A DNA stretch of 54,320 nt from Lysobacterales bacterium (GCA_017305135.1 JAFKNA010000024.1:1-54320), one strand, 5' to 3'. Numbered from the stretch's first letter, positions 1 through 8,753 are shown. Notes: generated by a model not told the origin, from the letters alone. Numbers and translations: made by a program.

Positions 1-1
1 G

Positions 2-88
2 CTCTTCGAATGGGGCGGGGAGCCGCTCTACAAACGAGGTCAGCAAAGCTGCCTCAAGGAGCCTACGGCTTCCCCGAAAACGATTTGA
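2..88 (+). CDS. possible 3' end of an upstream gene (partial)
   Basis: Frame 2 is open from the left edge to a TGA at 86-88 and encodes 28 residues that begin LFEWGGEPLYKRG and end ASPKTI. The composition resembles a normal protein tail and differs from the repeat-rich DNA that starts near 120. In relatives ribF is usually preceded by murJ, but I do not recognise this tail as MurJ. It could be a chance open frame. Nothing else is seen between here and the repeat array. Confidence 0.25.
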   Translation, partial: LFEWGGEPLYKRGQQSCLKEPTASPKTI

Positions 89-122
89 CGGTAGCCAATC
101 CACCGTCGATCACCAACATACA

Positions 123-352
123 AGGAGCCTGCGTGCAGGCGACCCGGCGCCGCGGCGGATTGCGAGGCCCGGTCGCGAGCACGCTCGCTCCTGCAACGTA
201 GGAGCCTGCGTGCAGGCGACCCGGCGCCGCGGCGGATTGCGAGGCCTCGGCCGCGAGCACGCTCGCTCCTGCAACGTAGGAGCCTGCGTGCAGGCGACCT
301 GGCGCCGCGGCGGATTGCGAGGCCTCGGTCGCGAGCAGCTCGCTCCTGCAAC
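123..352. repeat. three tandem copies of a 77-78 bp REP-like palindromic unit
   Basis: Units start at 123, 200 and 278. Each opens with AGGAGCCTGCGTGCAGGCGAC and closes with a complementary GCTCGCTCCTGCAAC, so each unit is an imperfect inverted repeat. Copies 2 and 3 differ at only a few bases. Single or paired copies of the same GTAGGAGC...GCGACC theme recur near 24364, 25621, 25731, 29525, 40669 and 43887. This is the layout of REP/REPIN elements in Xanthomonadales and pseudomonads. No REP-associated transposase (RAYT) gene lies in the window. Confidence 0.8.
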
Positions 353-429
353 AGCGCGTGGCCACCCGCTGTTCCGGCGCCTCCACATCCACCTCCCGCC
401 GCATGCTGCGGCGCAGCTATACTCGCGCG

Positions 430-1413
430 ATGATCCGGTTTTGTCGCGACACCGCGGGGCCTTGCCTTGCTCCGGGCGGGAGCGTGGTGTGCGTGGGGGC
501 GTTCGATGGCGTCCACCTTGGCCATCGCGCCCTGCTGGCGCGCGTGCGCGCGCAGGCGGCCGAACGCGGGCTGGTGCCCATCGCGATCAGCTTCGAGCCG
601 ATTCCGCGCGAGTTCTTCGCCCGGGGCGGGCCGGTGCCGCGGCTCACCTCGGCGCGCGAGAAGATCGGCCTGATCGCCGCCAGCGGCGTCGAGACGCTGC
701 TGATGCTGCGCTTCGACGCGGCGCTCGCGGCGATGCAGCCGGAGACCTTCGTCGAGCGCGTGCTGGTCGAGCGCTGCGCCGCGCGCGAGGTGTGGGTCGG
801 GGGCGATTTCCGCTTCGGCCACGCGCGGCGCGGTGACGTCGCCATGCTGGAGGCGCTCGGAGCGCGCCTCGGGTTCATCGTGCACGTCATGGAGGACTTC
901 GAGGTCGCCGGCGAACGGGTCAGCAGCAGCGCGATCCGCCGGCACCTCGCGGCGGGCGAGTTCGAGGCGGCGGCGCGCCTGCTGGGTCGTCCGTTCTCGA
1001 TCGGTGGCCATGTGGTGCGCGGCGCACGGCTTGGCCGGAAGCTCGGCTGGCCGACCGCCAACCTGCGCCTTGGCCGGCGCGTGTCGCCGGTGTCGGGCAT
1101 CTTCGCCGTGTGCGTGCATGGGCTGGACGAGGGCGCGGTCTGGCCCGGCGTCGCCAGCCTCGGCCTGCGACCGACGGTCAATGGCAGCGAGCCGTTGCTG
1201 GAGGTGCACCTGTTCGACTTCGCGGGCGACCTCTATGGGCGCCGCATCGAGGTCGAGTTCGTGGCCAAGCTCCGCGAGGAGGTGAAATTCGCTGACCTCG
1301 ACGCCATGGTGTGCCAGATCGAGCGCGATGCGGACGAGGCGCGGGCGATCCTGCGTAGCGTGCGGCGTTCGCAAGACACCGGGTCCCGGCTTGCGCCGGG
1401 ACGACTAAGATGA
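430..1413 (+). CDS. ribF: bifunctional riboflavin kinase / FAD synthetase RibF
   Basis: RibF phosphorylates riboflavin to FMN and adenylates FMN to FAD. The N-terminal nucleotidyltransferase part shows GAFDGVHLGHRALL (about residues 21-34) and SSSAIRRHL near residue 175. The C-terminal kinase part shows GRKLGWPTANL and SLGLRPTVNG. The product is 327 residues, close to the usual 310-320. ATG 430 is chosen because the protein aligns from there; earlier in-frame codons run into the repeats. The last 14 or so residues, from SQDTG onward, are encoded by a palindromic repeat and replace the normal end. It sits upstream of ileS, as in most gammaproteobacteria. Confidence 0.95.
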   Translation: MIRFCRDTAGPCLAPGGSVVCVGAFDGVHLGHRALLARVRAQAAERGLVPIAISFEPIPREFFARGGPVPRLTSAREKIGLIAASGVETLLMLRFDAALAAMQPETFVERVLVERCAAREVWVGGDFRFGHARRGDVAMLEALGARLGFIVHVMEDFEVAGERVSSSAIRRHLAAGEFEAAARLLGRPFSIGGHVVRGARLGRKLGWPTANLRLGRRVSPVSGIFAVCVHGLDEGAVWPGVASLGLRPTVNGSEPLLEVHLFDFAGDLYGRRIEVEFVAKLREEVKFADLDAMVCQIERDADEARAILRSVRRSQDTGSRLAPGRLR

Positions 1414-1724
1414 AGAATCTGGACAGGTCCTGCTCTTGCCGTCATCCCGGCGCAGGCCGGGATCCACTTTGCTTTGCAAGCAACCCTTGGGATCAGGATG
1501 GGTCCCGGCCTGCGTCGGGACGACGGAGTTGAGGGTTCGTACCCCGCTCTGGGGTCATTCTCGCGGAGGCGGGTTGAGCGCAAAACTCAAGGGCTTCAAA
1601 TGGATGCCCGCTTTCGCGGGCATGACGTCCTGAGTGATCGAGGCGTCAGTTGAAGCAGCGCCCGTTTGTCGATCGAAGCAGCGCCCAATTCCCAACCCCA
1701 ACCCCCACCCCAACCCCGCCTTCC
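1372..1724. repeat. intergenic cluster of palindromic repeats between ribF and ileS
   Basis: There is no gene between 1414 and 1726. Four hairpin-type repeats lie here: about 1377-1409 (GGTCCCGGCTTGCGCCGGGAC, overlapping the ribF 3' end), 1440-1466 (GTCATCCCGGCGCAGGCCGGG), 1498-1524 and 1600-1629 (ATGCCCGCTTTCGCGGGCATG). A C-rich run of CCCAAC/CCCCAACC blocks follows at 1684-1724, ending three bases before the ileS ATG, so no normal ribosome-binding site is visible for ileS. The hairpins belong to the family also seen at 5652, 40402, 40590, 40647 and 54008. Confidence 0.75.
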
Positions 1725-1726
1725 CC

Positions 1727-4700
1727 ATGTCCACAGACTACAAAAGCACCATCAACCTGCCGAAGACCGGATTCGCGATGAAGGCGGACCTCGCCCGGCG
1801 CGAGCCGGCGATGCTGGAGGCGTGGGAAAAGGCCCGGCGCTACCAGCAGATCCAGCAGCACGCGGCGGGCCGCGAGCGCGCCTTCATCCTGCACGACGGG
1901 CCTCCGTACGCGAACGGCGTGATCCACATCGGCCACGCGGTCAACAAGATCCTGAAGGACATCGTGGTGAAGTCGCGGCTGCTGTCCGGCTACCGCTCGC
2001 CCTACGTGCCGGGCTGGGACTGCCACGGCCTGCCGATCGAGATCGCGGTGGAGAAGGAGGTCGGCAAGGTCGGGCAGAAGGTGGATGCGGAAACCTTCCG
2101 CCAGAAGTGCCGCGAGTACGCGGCGCGGCAGATCGACCTGCAGCGCGCCGACTTCAAGCGCCTTGGCGTGCTCGGCGACTGGGAGCATCCCTATCGCAGC
2201 ATGGATTTCCGCTACGAGGCGGACATGCTGCGCGCGCTGGCGAAGATCCTCGCCAACGGCCACGTGACGCGCGGTTTCAAGCCGGTGCACTGGTGCTTCG
2301 ACTGCGGCTCGGCGCTGGCCGAAGCCGAGATCGAGTACGCGGACAAGGTGTCGCCGGCGGTGGACGTCGCCTACGACGCGCTCGATCCGCAGGCGCTGGC
2401 GGCGCAGTTCGGCGCGACGATCGGCGAAGGCGACATCGTCGCGGTGCCGATCTGGACCACCACGCCGTGGACGCTGCCGGCGAGTCTCGCCGTCACGCTC
2501 GGGCCGGACCTGGATTACGTGCTGGTCGAGGGGCCGCCGCGGAACGGCCGCCGCGTGCTGCTGGTCGTCGCCGAGGCGCTGGCCGCCGGCGTGCTCGGGC
2601 GCTACGGCGTGGACGAGGTGAAGGTGCTGGGGCATGCGAAGGGCGCAACGCTCGCAACGCTTCTCCCTCCGGGAGAAGGTGCCCGAAGGACGGATGAGGG
2701 TACGCCCGCAGCCGAGGGTACCCATGCCGCAAAACCCTCCCACGAACGCGCGGCCCGGACCCACGGGAAATCCGGAAGTCTGACGGACGTCGAAATCGAG
2801 CAACTTCGGCGCGACGCGCAACGAACCGGCGCTTTGGCGCGACAAGCGTTCGGCCGGCTACGCGTCTCCCGCGGCAAGAGCGGCTTGAAACACCCGTTCT
2901 ACGACCGCGAAATCCCGCTGATCCTCGGCGAGCACGTCTCCGCCGAGGACGGCACCGGCGCCGTGCACACCGCCCCGGGCCATGGCGCGGAGGACTTCCA
3001 GGTCGCGCGCGAGTACGGCCTCGTCGACCGCCATCCGGCGGCGGTGCTGAACCCGGTCGGCGGCAACGGCGTCTACCTGCCGGGTACGCCGATGTTCGAA
3101 GGCCAGCACATCTGGAAGGCGAACGACGCCATCATCGCGCTGCTGGCGGAGAACGGCCATCTGCTCGCGCAGGCGAAGATCACCCACAGCTACCCGCATT
3201 GCTGGCGGCACAAGACGCCGGTCGCCTTCCGCACCACGCCGCAGTGGTTCATCGGCATGGAGACGGCGGGCCTGCGCGCCGCGGCATTGAGGACCATCCA
3301 CGAGGACGTCACCTGGTTTCCCGCCTGGGGCGAGGAGCGCATTGCCGGCATGGTCGCCGGGCGGCCGGACTGGTGCATCTCGCGCCAGCGCACCTGGGGC
3401 GTGCCGATCGCGCTGTTCGTCGACCGCATCAGCAAGGAACCGCACCCGCGCAGCGCCGAGTTGCTCGAACAAGTCGCAAGGCGCGTCGAGAAGGACGGCG
3501 TCGATGCCTGGTACGCGCTCGATCCCGCCGAGCTGCTGGGCGAGGAGGTCGCGCAGTACGAGAAGGTCACCGACATCCTCGACGTGTGGTTCGATTCGGG
3601 CGTCACGCACTTCTGCGTGCTCGACCAGCGCCCCGAACTCGCCCGCAAGCCGGGTGACGAAGTCATGTACCTGGAAGGCTCGGACCAGCACCGCGGCTGG
3701 TTCCAATCATCGCTCCTGACCGCGACCGCCATGCACGGCCGCGCCCCCTACGACGCGGTGCTGACGCACGGCTTCACGGTTGACGCGCACGGCCGCAAGA
3801 TGTCCAAGTCGCTCGGCAACGTGGTCGCGCCGCAGAAGGTGGTCGACACGCTCGGCGCCGACGTGCTGCGCCTGTGGGTCGCCTCCACCGACTACCGCAA
3901 CGAGATCGCCGTCTCCGACGAGATCCTGAAACGCGTCGCCGATTCCTACCGGCGCATCCGCAACACCGCGCGCTTCCTGCTCGGCAACCTCGGCACCGAC
4001 CCGCAGCACGAGCCCGCCGCCTTCGACCCCGCCCGGCACCTGCTGCCGGTCGAGGACTGCCTGCTGCTCGACCAGTGGGCGGTGCAGCAGGCGCATGACG
4101 TGCAGCAGGCGGTGGTCGCGGCCTACGCCCGCAACGACTTCCCGGAAATCGTCGCGCGCGTGCAGAACTTCTGCACCAACGAGATGGGATCGTTGTATCT
4201 CGACATCACCAAGGACCGCCTCTACACCATGCCGGCCGACAGCCGCGGCCGGCGCAGCGCGCAATCGGCGATGTACCGCATCGTCGAGGCGCTGGTGCGC
4301 TGGATCGCCCCGGTGCTGTCCTTCACCGCCGAGGAAATCTGGCCGCTGATCCCGGGCCGCCGCGGCGAATCGGTGCTGTTCGAAACCTGGTACGAGGGCC
4401 TCGCCGCGCCGCAGTCCAGCCCCGAGCAGCGCAGATGGTGGGCGGACCTCCTCGCCATCCGGGCCGGCGCGGCCAAGCTCCTGGAAGGCATGCGCGCGAC
4501 CGGCACCATCGGCGCGTCGCTGCAGGCCGACGTCGCCGTCCACGCCGACGCCGCCACCAGCGCGCGTTATGCGGAGGTCGACGATGAGCTCCGCTTCTTC
4601 TTCATCACCTCGAACCTGATCCTCTCCGACCTCGCCGCCGATCCCGATCCCTCAGAGGTGGCCCACACCGAGGGCGTGGATATCGAAGGCGCCAAGGTGT

Positions 4701-4849
4701 GGATCGCGGCCAGCCCGAGCACCGCCGCGAAGTGCATCCGCTGCTGGCACTACCGCCCGGACGTCGGCAGCCATGCGCACCACCCGGAAATCTGCGGCCG
4801 CTGCGTGGAGAACATCGAGGGCGCAGGCGAGGAGCGGCGGTGGTTCTGA
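1727..4849 (+). CDS. ileS: isoleucyl-tRNA synthetase
   Basis: A class I synthetase that charges tRNA-Ile and hydrolyses mischarged valine in its CP1 domain. Seen in order: the HIGH-type signature in [13 protein letters not shown], the editing threonine cluster [11 protein letters not shown], the second editing strand [16 protein letters not shown], the catalytic [10 protein letters not shown], an anticodon domain, and a C-terminal zinc finger (CIRCWHY plus ICGRC). Length is 1,040 residues against about 940 usually. About 77 extra residues lie between roughly 310 and 386, inside CP1 between the two halves of the editing site, where homologues have a short linker. ATG 1727 ([16 protein letters not shown]) is chosen by homology. 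Confidence 0.97.
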   Translation: MSTDYKSTINLPKTGFAMKADLARREPAMLEAWEKARRYQQIQQHAAGRERAFILHDGPPYANGVIHIGHAVNKILKDIVVKSRLLSGYRSPYVPGWDCHGLPIEIAVEKEVGKVGQKVDAETFRQKCREYAARQIDLQRADFKRLGVLGDWEHPYRSMDFRYEADMLRALAKILANGHVTRGFKPVHWCFDCGSALAEAEIEYADKVSPAVDVAYDALDPQALAAQFGATIGEGDIVAVPIWTTTPWTLPASLAVTLGPDLDYVLVEGPPRNGRRVLLVVAEALAAGVLGRYGVDEVKVLGHAKGATLATLLPPGEGARRTDEGTPAAEGTHAAKPSHERAARTHGKSGSLTDVEIEQLRRDAQRTGALARQAFGRLRVSRGKSGLKHPFYDREIPLILGEHVSAEDGTGAVHTAPGHGAEDFQVAREYGLVDRHPAAVLNPVGGNGVYLPGTPMFEGQHIWKANDAIIALLAENGHLLAQAKITHSYPHCWRHKTPVAFRTTPQWFIGMETAGLRAAALRTIHEDVTWFPAWGEERIAGMVAGRPDWCISRQRTWGVPIALFVDRISKEPHPRSAELLEQVARRVEKDGVDAWYALDPAELLGEEVAQYEKVTDILDVWFDSGVTHFCVLDQRPELARKPGDEVMYLEGSDQHRGWFQSSLLTATAMHGRAPYDAVLTHGFTVDAHGRKMSKSLGNVVAPQKVVDTLGADVLRLWVASTDYRNEIAVSDEILKRVADSYRRIRNTARFLLGNLGTDPQHEPAAFDPARHLLPVEDCLLLDQWAVQQAHDVQQAVVAAYARNDFPEIVARVQNFCTNEMGSLYLDITKDRLYTMPADSRGRRSAQSAMYRIVEALVRWIAPVLSFTAEEIWPLIPGRRGESVLFETWYEGLAAPQSSPEQRRWWADLLAIRAGAAKLLEGMRATGTIGASLQADVAVHADAATSARYAEVDDELRFFFITSNLILSDLAADPDPSEVAHTEGVDIEGAKVWIAASPSTAAKCIRCWHYRPDVGSHAHHPEICGRCVENIEGAGEERRWF
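2655..2884. repeat. repeat-containing in-frame insertion within ileS
   Basis: The insertion starts soon after the codons for GHAKGATL and ends before LKHPFYDRE, where the family alignment resumes. Its left part holds a perfect hairpin, CTTCTCCC (2660-2667), TCC, GGGAGAAG (2671-2678), followed by a GCCCGAAGGACGGATGAGGG motif. That motif is typical of an intergenic repeat in Xanthomonadales. The rest (about 2700-2884) is arginine-rich with no recognised origin. The reading frame stays open through all of it, so the element is translated in an essential enzyme. Borders are accurate to a few codons. Confidence 0.75.
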
Positions 4850-5021
4850 GCGTTGTGGAGGAACGTGGAGTGGGCTGTATTCGGTCCTGAATAGGTCTGC
4901 CCTCGGCGGCCCAAGGGGATGTCTTTTCATCCACTTCGCCGCTGGCGAGCTAGAATCGTCGGTGATCGAGGCCACCATCAGGATGGCTGACCCCTTCCAC
5001 TGAACACGTCAGGTCTGCGCA

Positions 5022-5246
5022 ATGAGCGAATCCGCCAGGGAACTATTGCATCAGGCGATCCAGTTGCCCGCCCACGAACGTGCTGTCCTCGCCGATGAGC
5101 TGCTTGCCAGTCTCGGTTCGAAGGATTCGGCCATCGATGCTGCCTGGCTGAAGGAGGCCGAGTCTCGATTGGCGGCATGGCAGCGTGGCGACGTCGAGGC
5201 ACTGGATGCGACCGAGGTGTTTGCCGAACTCGGCAAGCCGGCTTGA
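5022..5246 (+). CDS. addiction-module antitoxin, unstable-antitoxin type
   Basis: A 74-residue acidic protein, MSESARELLHQAIQLPAHER at its start, followed by a helical LADELLASLG segment. This matches the putative addiction module component family (TIGR02574/PF09720), which neutralises ParE/RelE-like toxins. Its TGA overlaps the TTG start of the toxin gene, so translation is probably coupled. The pair lies between ileS and lspA, which are normally adjacent or nearly so, and looks like an insertion into a housekeeping cluster. A TAGAAT at 4951-4956 could be a -10 box, but I see no matching -35. Confidence 0.85.
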   Translation: MSESARELLHQAIQLPAHERAVLADELLASLGSKDSAIDAAWLKEAESRLAAWQRGDVEALDATEVFAELGKPA

Positions 5247-5536
5247 AAGCCCGGATCCTGCCTGCTGCGCGGCAGGACCTGCGCGATGCGATCGAACGAT
5301 ACGATCAAGAGCGCTCGGGATTGGGACGAGAGTTCCTGTCTGCGGCTCGGGAGGCCCTGCAGCGTGCGTCGGATTTTCCGGATGCCTGGCATCCCGTTTC
5401 GCCAACATTGCGTCGCTGCCGACTGCGGCGCTTTCCCTACGGCCTGATCTACCACACGACCGGCAGCGAGCTGATCGTCATCGCCGTTGCCCACCTCCAT
5501 CGCATGCCCAGGTATTGGGAAGGGCGACACCAATGA
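5243..5536 (+). CDS. ParE/RelE-superfamily toxin
   Basis: A 97-residue basic protein. The pattern LPAARQDLRDAIERYDQE, then GREFLSAAREAL, then RRCRLRRFPYGLIYHT and a final IAVAHLHRMPRYW is the RelE/ParE fold as paired with TIGR02574 antitoxins. Such toxins poison gyrase or cut mRNA, and sequence alone does not tell which. The start is TTG 5243, overlapping the antitoxin stop (TTGA). An earlier ATG at 5177 would only add shadow sequence from the antitoxin gene. Full length, with no sign of decay. Confidence 0.85.
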   Translation: MKARILPAARQDLRDAIERYDQERSGLGREFLSAAREALQRASDFPDAWHPVSPTLRRCRLRRFPYGLIYHTTGSELIVIAVAHLHRMPRYWEGRHQ

Positions 5537-5548
5537 TTTCCAGTTCCC

Positions 5549-5796
5549 CAGGTCGGCCCTGCGCGACCGACGCCCGTCATCGCGCCGCGCATCCCGTCGG
5601 GGACGTAGCCCCGACCTACGCGTGCACGCGCTTGGCCGATACCAAACCGGCGTCATGCCCGCGAAAGCGGGCATCCATTGTGCCTTTTCGGACGCCGCCC
5701 GCCGCGCAGCGCTTCGTAGGTCGGCCCTACGCGGCCGACGCCCGCCATCGCGGCGTGCATCCCGTCGGCGATGTAGCGCCCGTAGCCCCGACCTGC
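5549..5796. repeat. two diverged copies of a long palindromic repeat flanking a short hairpin
   Basis: The 310 bp between the toxin gene and lspA hold no gene. Copy 1 (about 5549-5622) and copy 2 (about 5716-5796) share the arm GGTCGGCCCTACGCGGCCGAC, a CATCGCGGCGTGCATCCCGTC core and a closing TAGCCCCGACCT arm. Each can therefore fold back on itself. Between them, at 5652-5680, is a GTCATGCCCGCGAAAGCGGGCAT-type hairpin. A short version of the same arm abuts the dapE stop at 53848-53867. Confidence 0.7.
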
Positions 5797-5846
5797 ATGG
5801 GCGGCCCTTTCGGGCCATTGTCAGACGTTCCTGAAGGCCGCCACCC

Positions 5847-6338
5847 ATGACCGCCAGACCCAACGCACTCCCGTGGCTGCTCCTGTCCGCCTTCGTCATC
5901 GCCATCGACCAGTTCACCAAGTGGCTCGCGCTGGCCAAGCTCGGCAGCGTCGGCTCGATCGCCGTCATCCCCGGCATCCTCAACTGGACACTGGCCTTCA
6001 ACCCCGGCGCCGCCTTCAGCTTCCTCGCCGACCAGGATGGCTGGCAGCGCTGGCTGTTCGCCGCGCTCGCGCTCGGCGTCAGCGCGATCCTGATCGTGTG
6101 GCTGGCACGCACGCCGCGCTATGACTGGAAGGACGCCGCGCCGCTCGCCCTCATCATCGGCGGCGCCCTCGGCAACCTCATCGATCGCCTGCGCCTCGGC
6201 CACGTGGTCGATTTCATCCATATCCACTGGCAGGGCGCCTGGCACTACCCCGCGTTCAACATCGCCGATTCGTCCATCTTCGTCGGCGCGGTGATGCTGA
6301 TCGCCTTCGGCCTGTTCCGGCGCACCCCCGCGAAGTAG
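5847..6338 (+). CDS. lspA: prolipoprotein signal peptidase (signal peptidase II)
   Basis: An inner-membrane aspartyl peptidase that removes signal peptides from diacylglyceryl-modified prolipoproteins. Its 163 residues form four hydrophobic segments with the family motifs: DQFTKW, NPGAAFSFL, GALGNLIDRL, VVDFI and FNIADSSI. The last two hold the catalytic Asp pair. It is the last gene of the ribF-ileS-lspA block. In most gammaproteobacteria it is followed by fkpB and/or ispH; neither is present here. Confidence 0.97.
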   Translation: MTARPNALPWLLLSAFVIAIDQFTKWLALAKLGSVGSIAVIPGILNWTLAFNPGAAFSFLADQDGWQRWLFAALALGVSAILIVWLARTPRYDWKDAAPLALIIGGALGNLIDRLRLGHVVDFIHIHWQGAWHYPAFNIADSSIFVGAVMLIAFGLFRRTPAK

Positions 6339-6555
6339 CCGCGACGCGACGCCGTGGCCCGCGCCGGGCCGCAGCGTGACCGCCGTTCCCGGGAGCGGCC
6401 GAGCCCCAGCTCGGCCGAGTGCGTGGTCCGCTGCGCAGCAGTGGACGAGGGCGGTCGTTTCCCGGTGTCGAGGGCCGGATGCGCGATTCAGGCACCGCCT
6501 GAGGCGCACGGCCAACGTGATAGATTGCGGAATCCGCCGCTGCATCCGCTCGGCC

Positions 6556-6852
6556 ATGACCCCGATCGATCCGGACATCCTGAAACCCCTGGCGCGCAAG
6601 TACATCTGGTGGAAATCGCCGGACGAAGCCTTGGCTTCGCCGGATCGGATCATCGCCCAGGTGATGGACATCGGCGATTATGACGATGTCCAGCGCCTGG
6701 TCCATGCGATCGGCGACGACGCCTTGGCGCAGGTCCTGAGCAACGCGGAACCGGGTGAGTTCAGTCCGCGCTCCTGGGTGTACTGGCACTGCCGCCTGGG
6801 CTTGGCGCCACCGGATCGCGTGCCGCCTTTGCCGCGCCGGGAGTTCGCATGA
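6556..6852 (+). CDS. small partner protein of a nucleotidyltransferase pair (DUF6922-like)
   Basis: A 98-residue protein starting MTPIDPDILKPLARKYIWWK. The ARKYIWWKSPDEAL and IAQVMDIGDYDDVQRL pattern resembles the short proteins, recently grouped as DUF6922, encoded directly before AbiEii-type nucleotidyltransferases. A role as the antitoxin half of a toxin-antitoxin pair is inferred from this arrangement only. Its TGA overlaps the next ATG (ATGA at 6849-6852). The 217 bp upstream (6339-6555) contain GC-rich palindromes, including one around 6401-6420, but no gene. Confidence 0.6.
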   Translation: MTPIDPDILKPLARKYIWWKSPDEALASPDRIIAQVMDIGDYDDVQRLVHAIGDDALAQVLSNAEPGEFSPRSWVYWHCRLGLAPPDRVPPLPRREFA

Positions 6853-7529
6853 CGGCCACTTTCCGGCCGCGTCTGGACGTACTGCCCGTCCCCCAGCGCC
6901 GGCTGTGGCCGGAGCTGGCTGCGCTGAAGGAAGGCGGATTCGTGCTTTACGGCGGAACTGCGGTGGCCGTGCGGCTCGGACACCGACAGTCGGTGGACTT
7001 CGACTTCTTCACCGATCGCGCACTTCAGCGCGATCGGTTGTACCGGAAGCTTCCCGCTCTCGCTCGCGCCGAGGTGCTCCAGGATCGACCCGATACGCTC
7101 ACCGTACTGGTGGGCGCCGAAGGCGCGCAGGTAAAGCTGTCGTTCTTCGGCGGCATCGGATTCGGGCGTGTCGGCGAGCCGGCGCTGAGCGAAGACGGAG
7201 TATTGGTGGCCGCTTCGCTGCTCGACCTCATGGGAACCAAGCTCAAGGCGCTGCTGCAGCGGGTCGAAGCCAAGGATTACCTGGATATCGCCGCCATGCT
7301 GCAGGCTGGCGTCCCGCTCCCGCTGGGGCTGGCCGCCGCAAGGCAACTGTACGGCCCCGCATTCCAGCCCAGCGAAGCCCTCAAGGCGCTGGTCTGGTTC
7401 CAGGGTGGCGATCTGGAAACGCTGCAGGGGTCCACCCGCCACGTTCTCGCCGGTGCGGCCGCCGCAGTTCGCGACCTGCCGGATGTGTCGCTCAGGGCGC
7501 AATCGCTCGCGCCCGATCCGGTCGAATGA
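6849..7529 (+). CDS. nucleotidyltransferase, AbiEii/AbiGii toxin family
   Basis: 226 residues. The polymerase-beta-like signature is clear: GGTAVAVRLGHR followed by SVDFDFFTD gives the glycine-rich loop and the two metal-binding Asp residues. AKDYLDIAAML downstream is the conserved helix of PF08843 proteins. Family members include toxins that modify tRNA ends or other targets; the substrate here is unknown. It forms a two-gene unit with the upstream small protein and occupies the position of ispH in related gene orders. A second, more classical AbiE pair lies at 21.0-22.5 kb. Confidence 0.8.
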   Translation: MTATFRPRLDVLPVPQRRLWPELAALKEGGFVLYGGTAVAVRLGHRQSVDFDFFTDRALQRDRLYRKLPALARAEVLQDRPDTLTVLVGAEGAQVKLSFFGGIGFGRVGEPALSEDGVLVAASLLDLMGTKLKALLQRVEAKDYLDIAAMLQAGVPLPLGLAAARQLYGPAFQPSEALKALVWFQGGDLETLQGSTRHVLAGAAAAVRDLPDVSLRAQSLAPDPVE

Positions 7530-7647
7530 CCGCAGGGCTGCCGCCCGTCGGCGCTTTTCCACCGCATATGTCATCCCGCCTTGCCCTTGCCCCGGCCGCC
7601 GCCTAGGGTGCCTGCTGCCACAGTGGGGCTTCATCTTGGGGAAGCAC

Positions 7648-8214
7648 ATGCCGATACGACGGCACAGCGCAGCGCTGGACCGCACACCGCAGGGCGGGTT
7701 TGGTCTGATCGAACTCGTCATCACGATTGCGATCGTCGCCATCCTTGCCGGGCTGGCGTTTCCGAGTTTCGCCTACGTGCTGCGCAGTAATCGCGTCAGC
7801 ACGCAGACCAACGATTTCCTGTCGGCGCTGAACCTGGCTCGCAACGAGGCCATCACGCGCAGTCGGCCGGTGACCATCTGCGCCGCCGATACGCGTACGG
7901 GCACGCCTAGCGCCTGTGGCGACAAGGAAGACTGGAAACACGGCTGGATGGTCTTTCTCGACACGAGTGGTCCACTGCCGGCGACCATCACGGCCGCCGA
8001 CATCGTGCGCACCTGGGTCGGGAACGAGAGCAACAGCCTGGTTCATGCCGACGGTGAAAGCTACCTGCGCTTCAATGCACGTGGCGAATCCGTGGCGGGC
8101 GCGGACGTGTCCTTCACCTTGAAGCCCGCCGAATCGTGCTCGAACAAGCAGCAGCGCACCATTACGGTGGCACCGACCGGGCGCGCGGCTTCGACCGCCG
8201 TCGATTGCAGCTGA
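7648..8214 (+). CDS. fimT: type IV minor pilin, GspH/FimT family
   Basis: 188 residues. A basic leader ends in the prepilin peptidase site QGG|FGLIELV with Glu at +5, followed by a hydrophobic helix and a beta-rich C-terminal domain with two or three cysteines. It is the first gene of the fimT-pilV-pilW-pilX-pilY1-pilE operon. These minor pilins prime pilus assembly in the inner membrane and sit at the tip with PilY1. ATG 7648 follows GGGGAAG. FimU is an alternative name for this position in Pseudomonas; FimT/FimU cannot be separated by eye. Confidence 0.9.
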   Translation: MPIRRHSAALDRTPQGGFGLIELVITIAIVAILAGLAFPSFAYVLRSNRVSTQTNDFLSALNLARNEAITRSRPVTICAADTRTGTPSACGDKEDWKHGWMVFLDTSGPLPATITAADIVRTWVGNESNSLVHADGESYLRFNARGESVAGADVSFTLKPAESCSNKQQRTITVAPTGRAASTAVDCS

Positions 8215-8228
8215 CCGGAATACCATCG

Positions 8229-8753
8229 ATGAAAACCACTTCCGCGCGCGGCTTCACCCTTCTCGAAGTGCTCATCGCGCTTCTCATCTTCAGTTTCGGC
8301 ATGCTCGGCCTCGCGGCCCTGCAGGTGTATTCGGTGCAGACCAACCAGAGCGCGCACCTGCGCTCACAGGCGACAGCCCTGGCGGCCATGATGATGGACA
8401 GCCTGCGGGCGAATCGCGCCAACCTCGGCGATTATTACTCCGATTCCTACGAGGCCTATGCCTGCGCCACCGCGCCTTCGGATTCGCCCCAAGCCAAGCA
8501 CGACCTGGAGTTCTGGAAGCAGCAGGTCGCCTGCGCATTGCCCGAAGGACGTGCGGCGATTGCGCCGATCAACGCCAATGAGGTCGCCGTGTGCATCCGC
8601 TGGAGCGATGCGCGCTGGGAGACCAGCGAGGGCGACGCTGCTGGAAAATGCACTACCGACGCCGCGAGTTTCGGCGCCTCGATGACCGATTCAGGGCCCG
8701 GTGCCGGCACGGATGGTCAGTTCAGCGTATTCGTCGTCGCGACCCGCTTCTAG
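8229..8753 (+). CDS. pilV: type IV pilus minor pilin PilV
   Basis: 174 residues. The leader MKTTSARG is cut before FTLLEVLIALLIFSFGMLGL, with Glu at +5. The tail of the hydrophobic helix (LGLAALQ, then LRSQATALAAMMMD) is the PilV/GspI-type pattern. Four cysteines lie in the C-terminal half. It starts 14 bp after fimT and is followed 10 bp later by pilW, so the genes are surely co-transcribed. Role: part of the minor-pilin priming complex under the PilY1 tip protein. Confidence 0.92.
   Translation: MKTTSARGFTLLEVLIALLIFSFGMLGLAALQVYSVQTNQSAHLRSQATALAAMMMDSLRANRANLGDYYSDSYEAYACATAPSDSPQAKHDLEFWKQQVACALPEGRAAIAPINANEVAVCIRWSDARWETSEGDAAGKCTTDAASFGASMTDSGPGAGTDGQFSVFVVATRF

Noticed and set aside
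123-352. Tandem 77-78 bp repeats considered as a CRISPR array
   Set aside because: The units are contiguous and nearly identical over their whole length, without variable spacers, and each is itself an inverted repeat.
2655-2884. Insertion in ileS read as a frameshift or a pseudogene
   Set aside because: The frame is open on both sides, and all catalytic and zinc-binding motifs follow intact after it.
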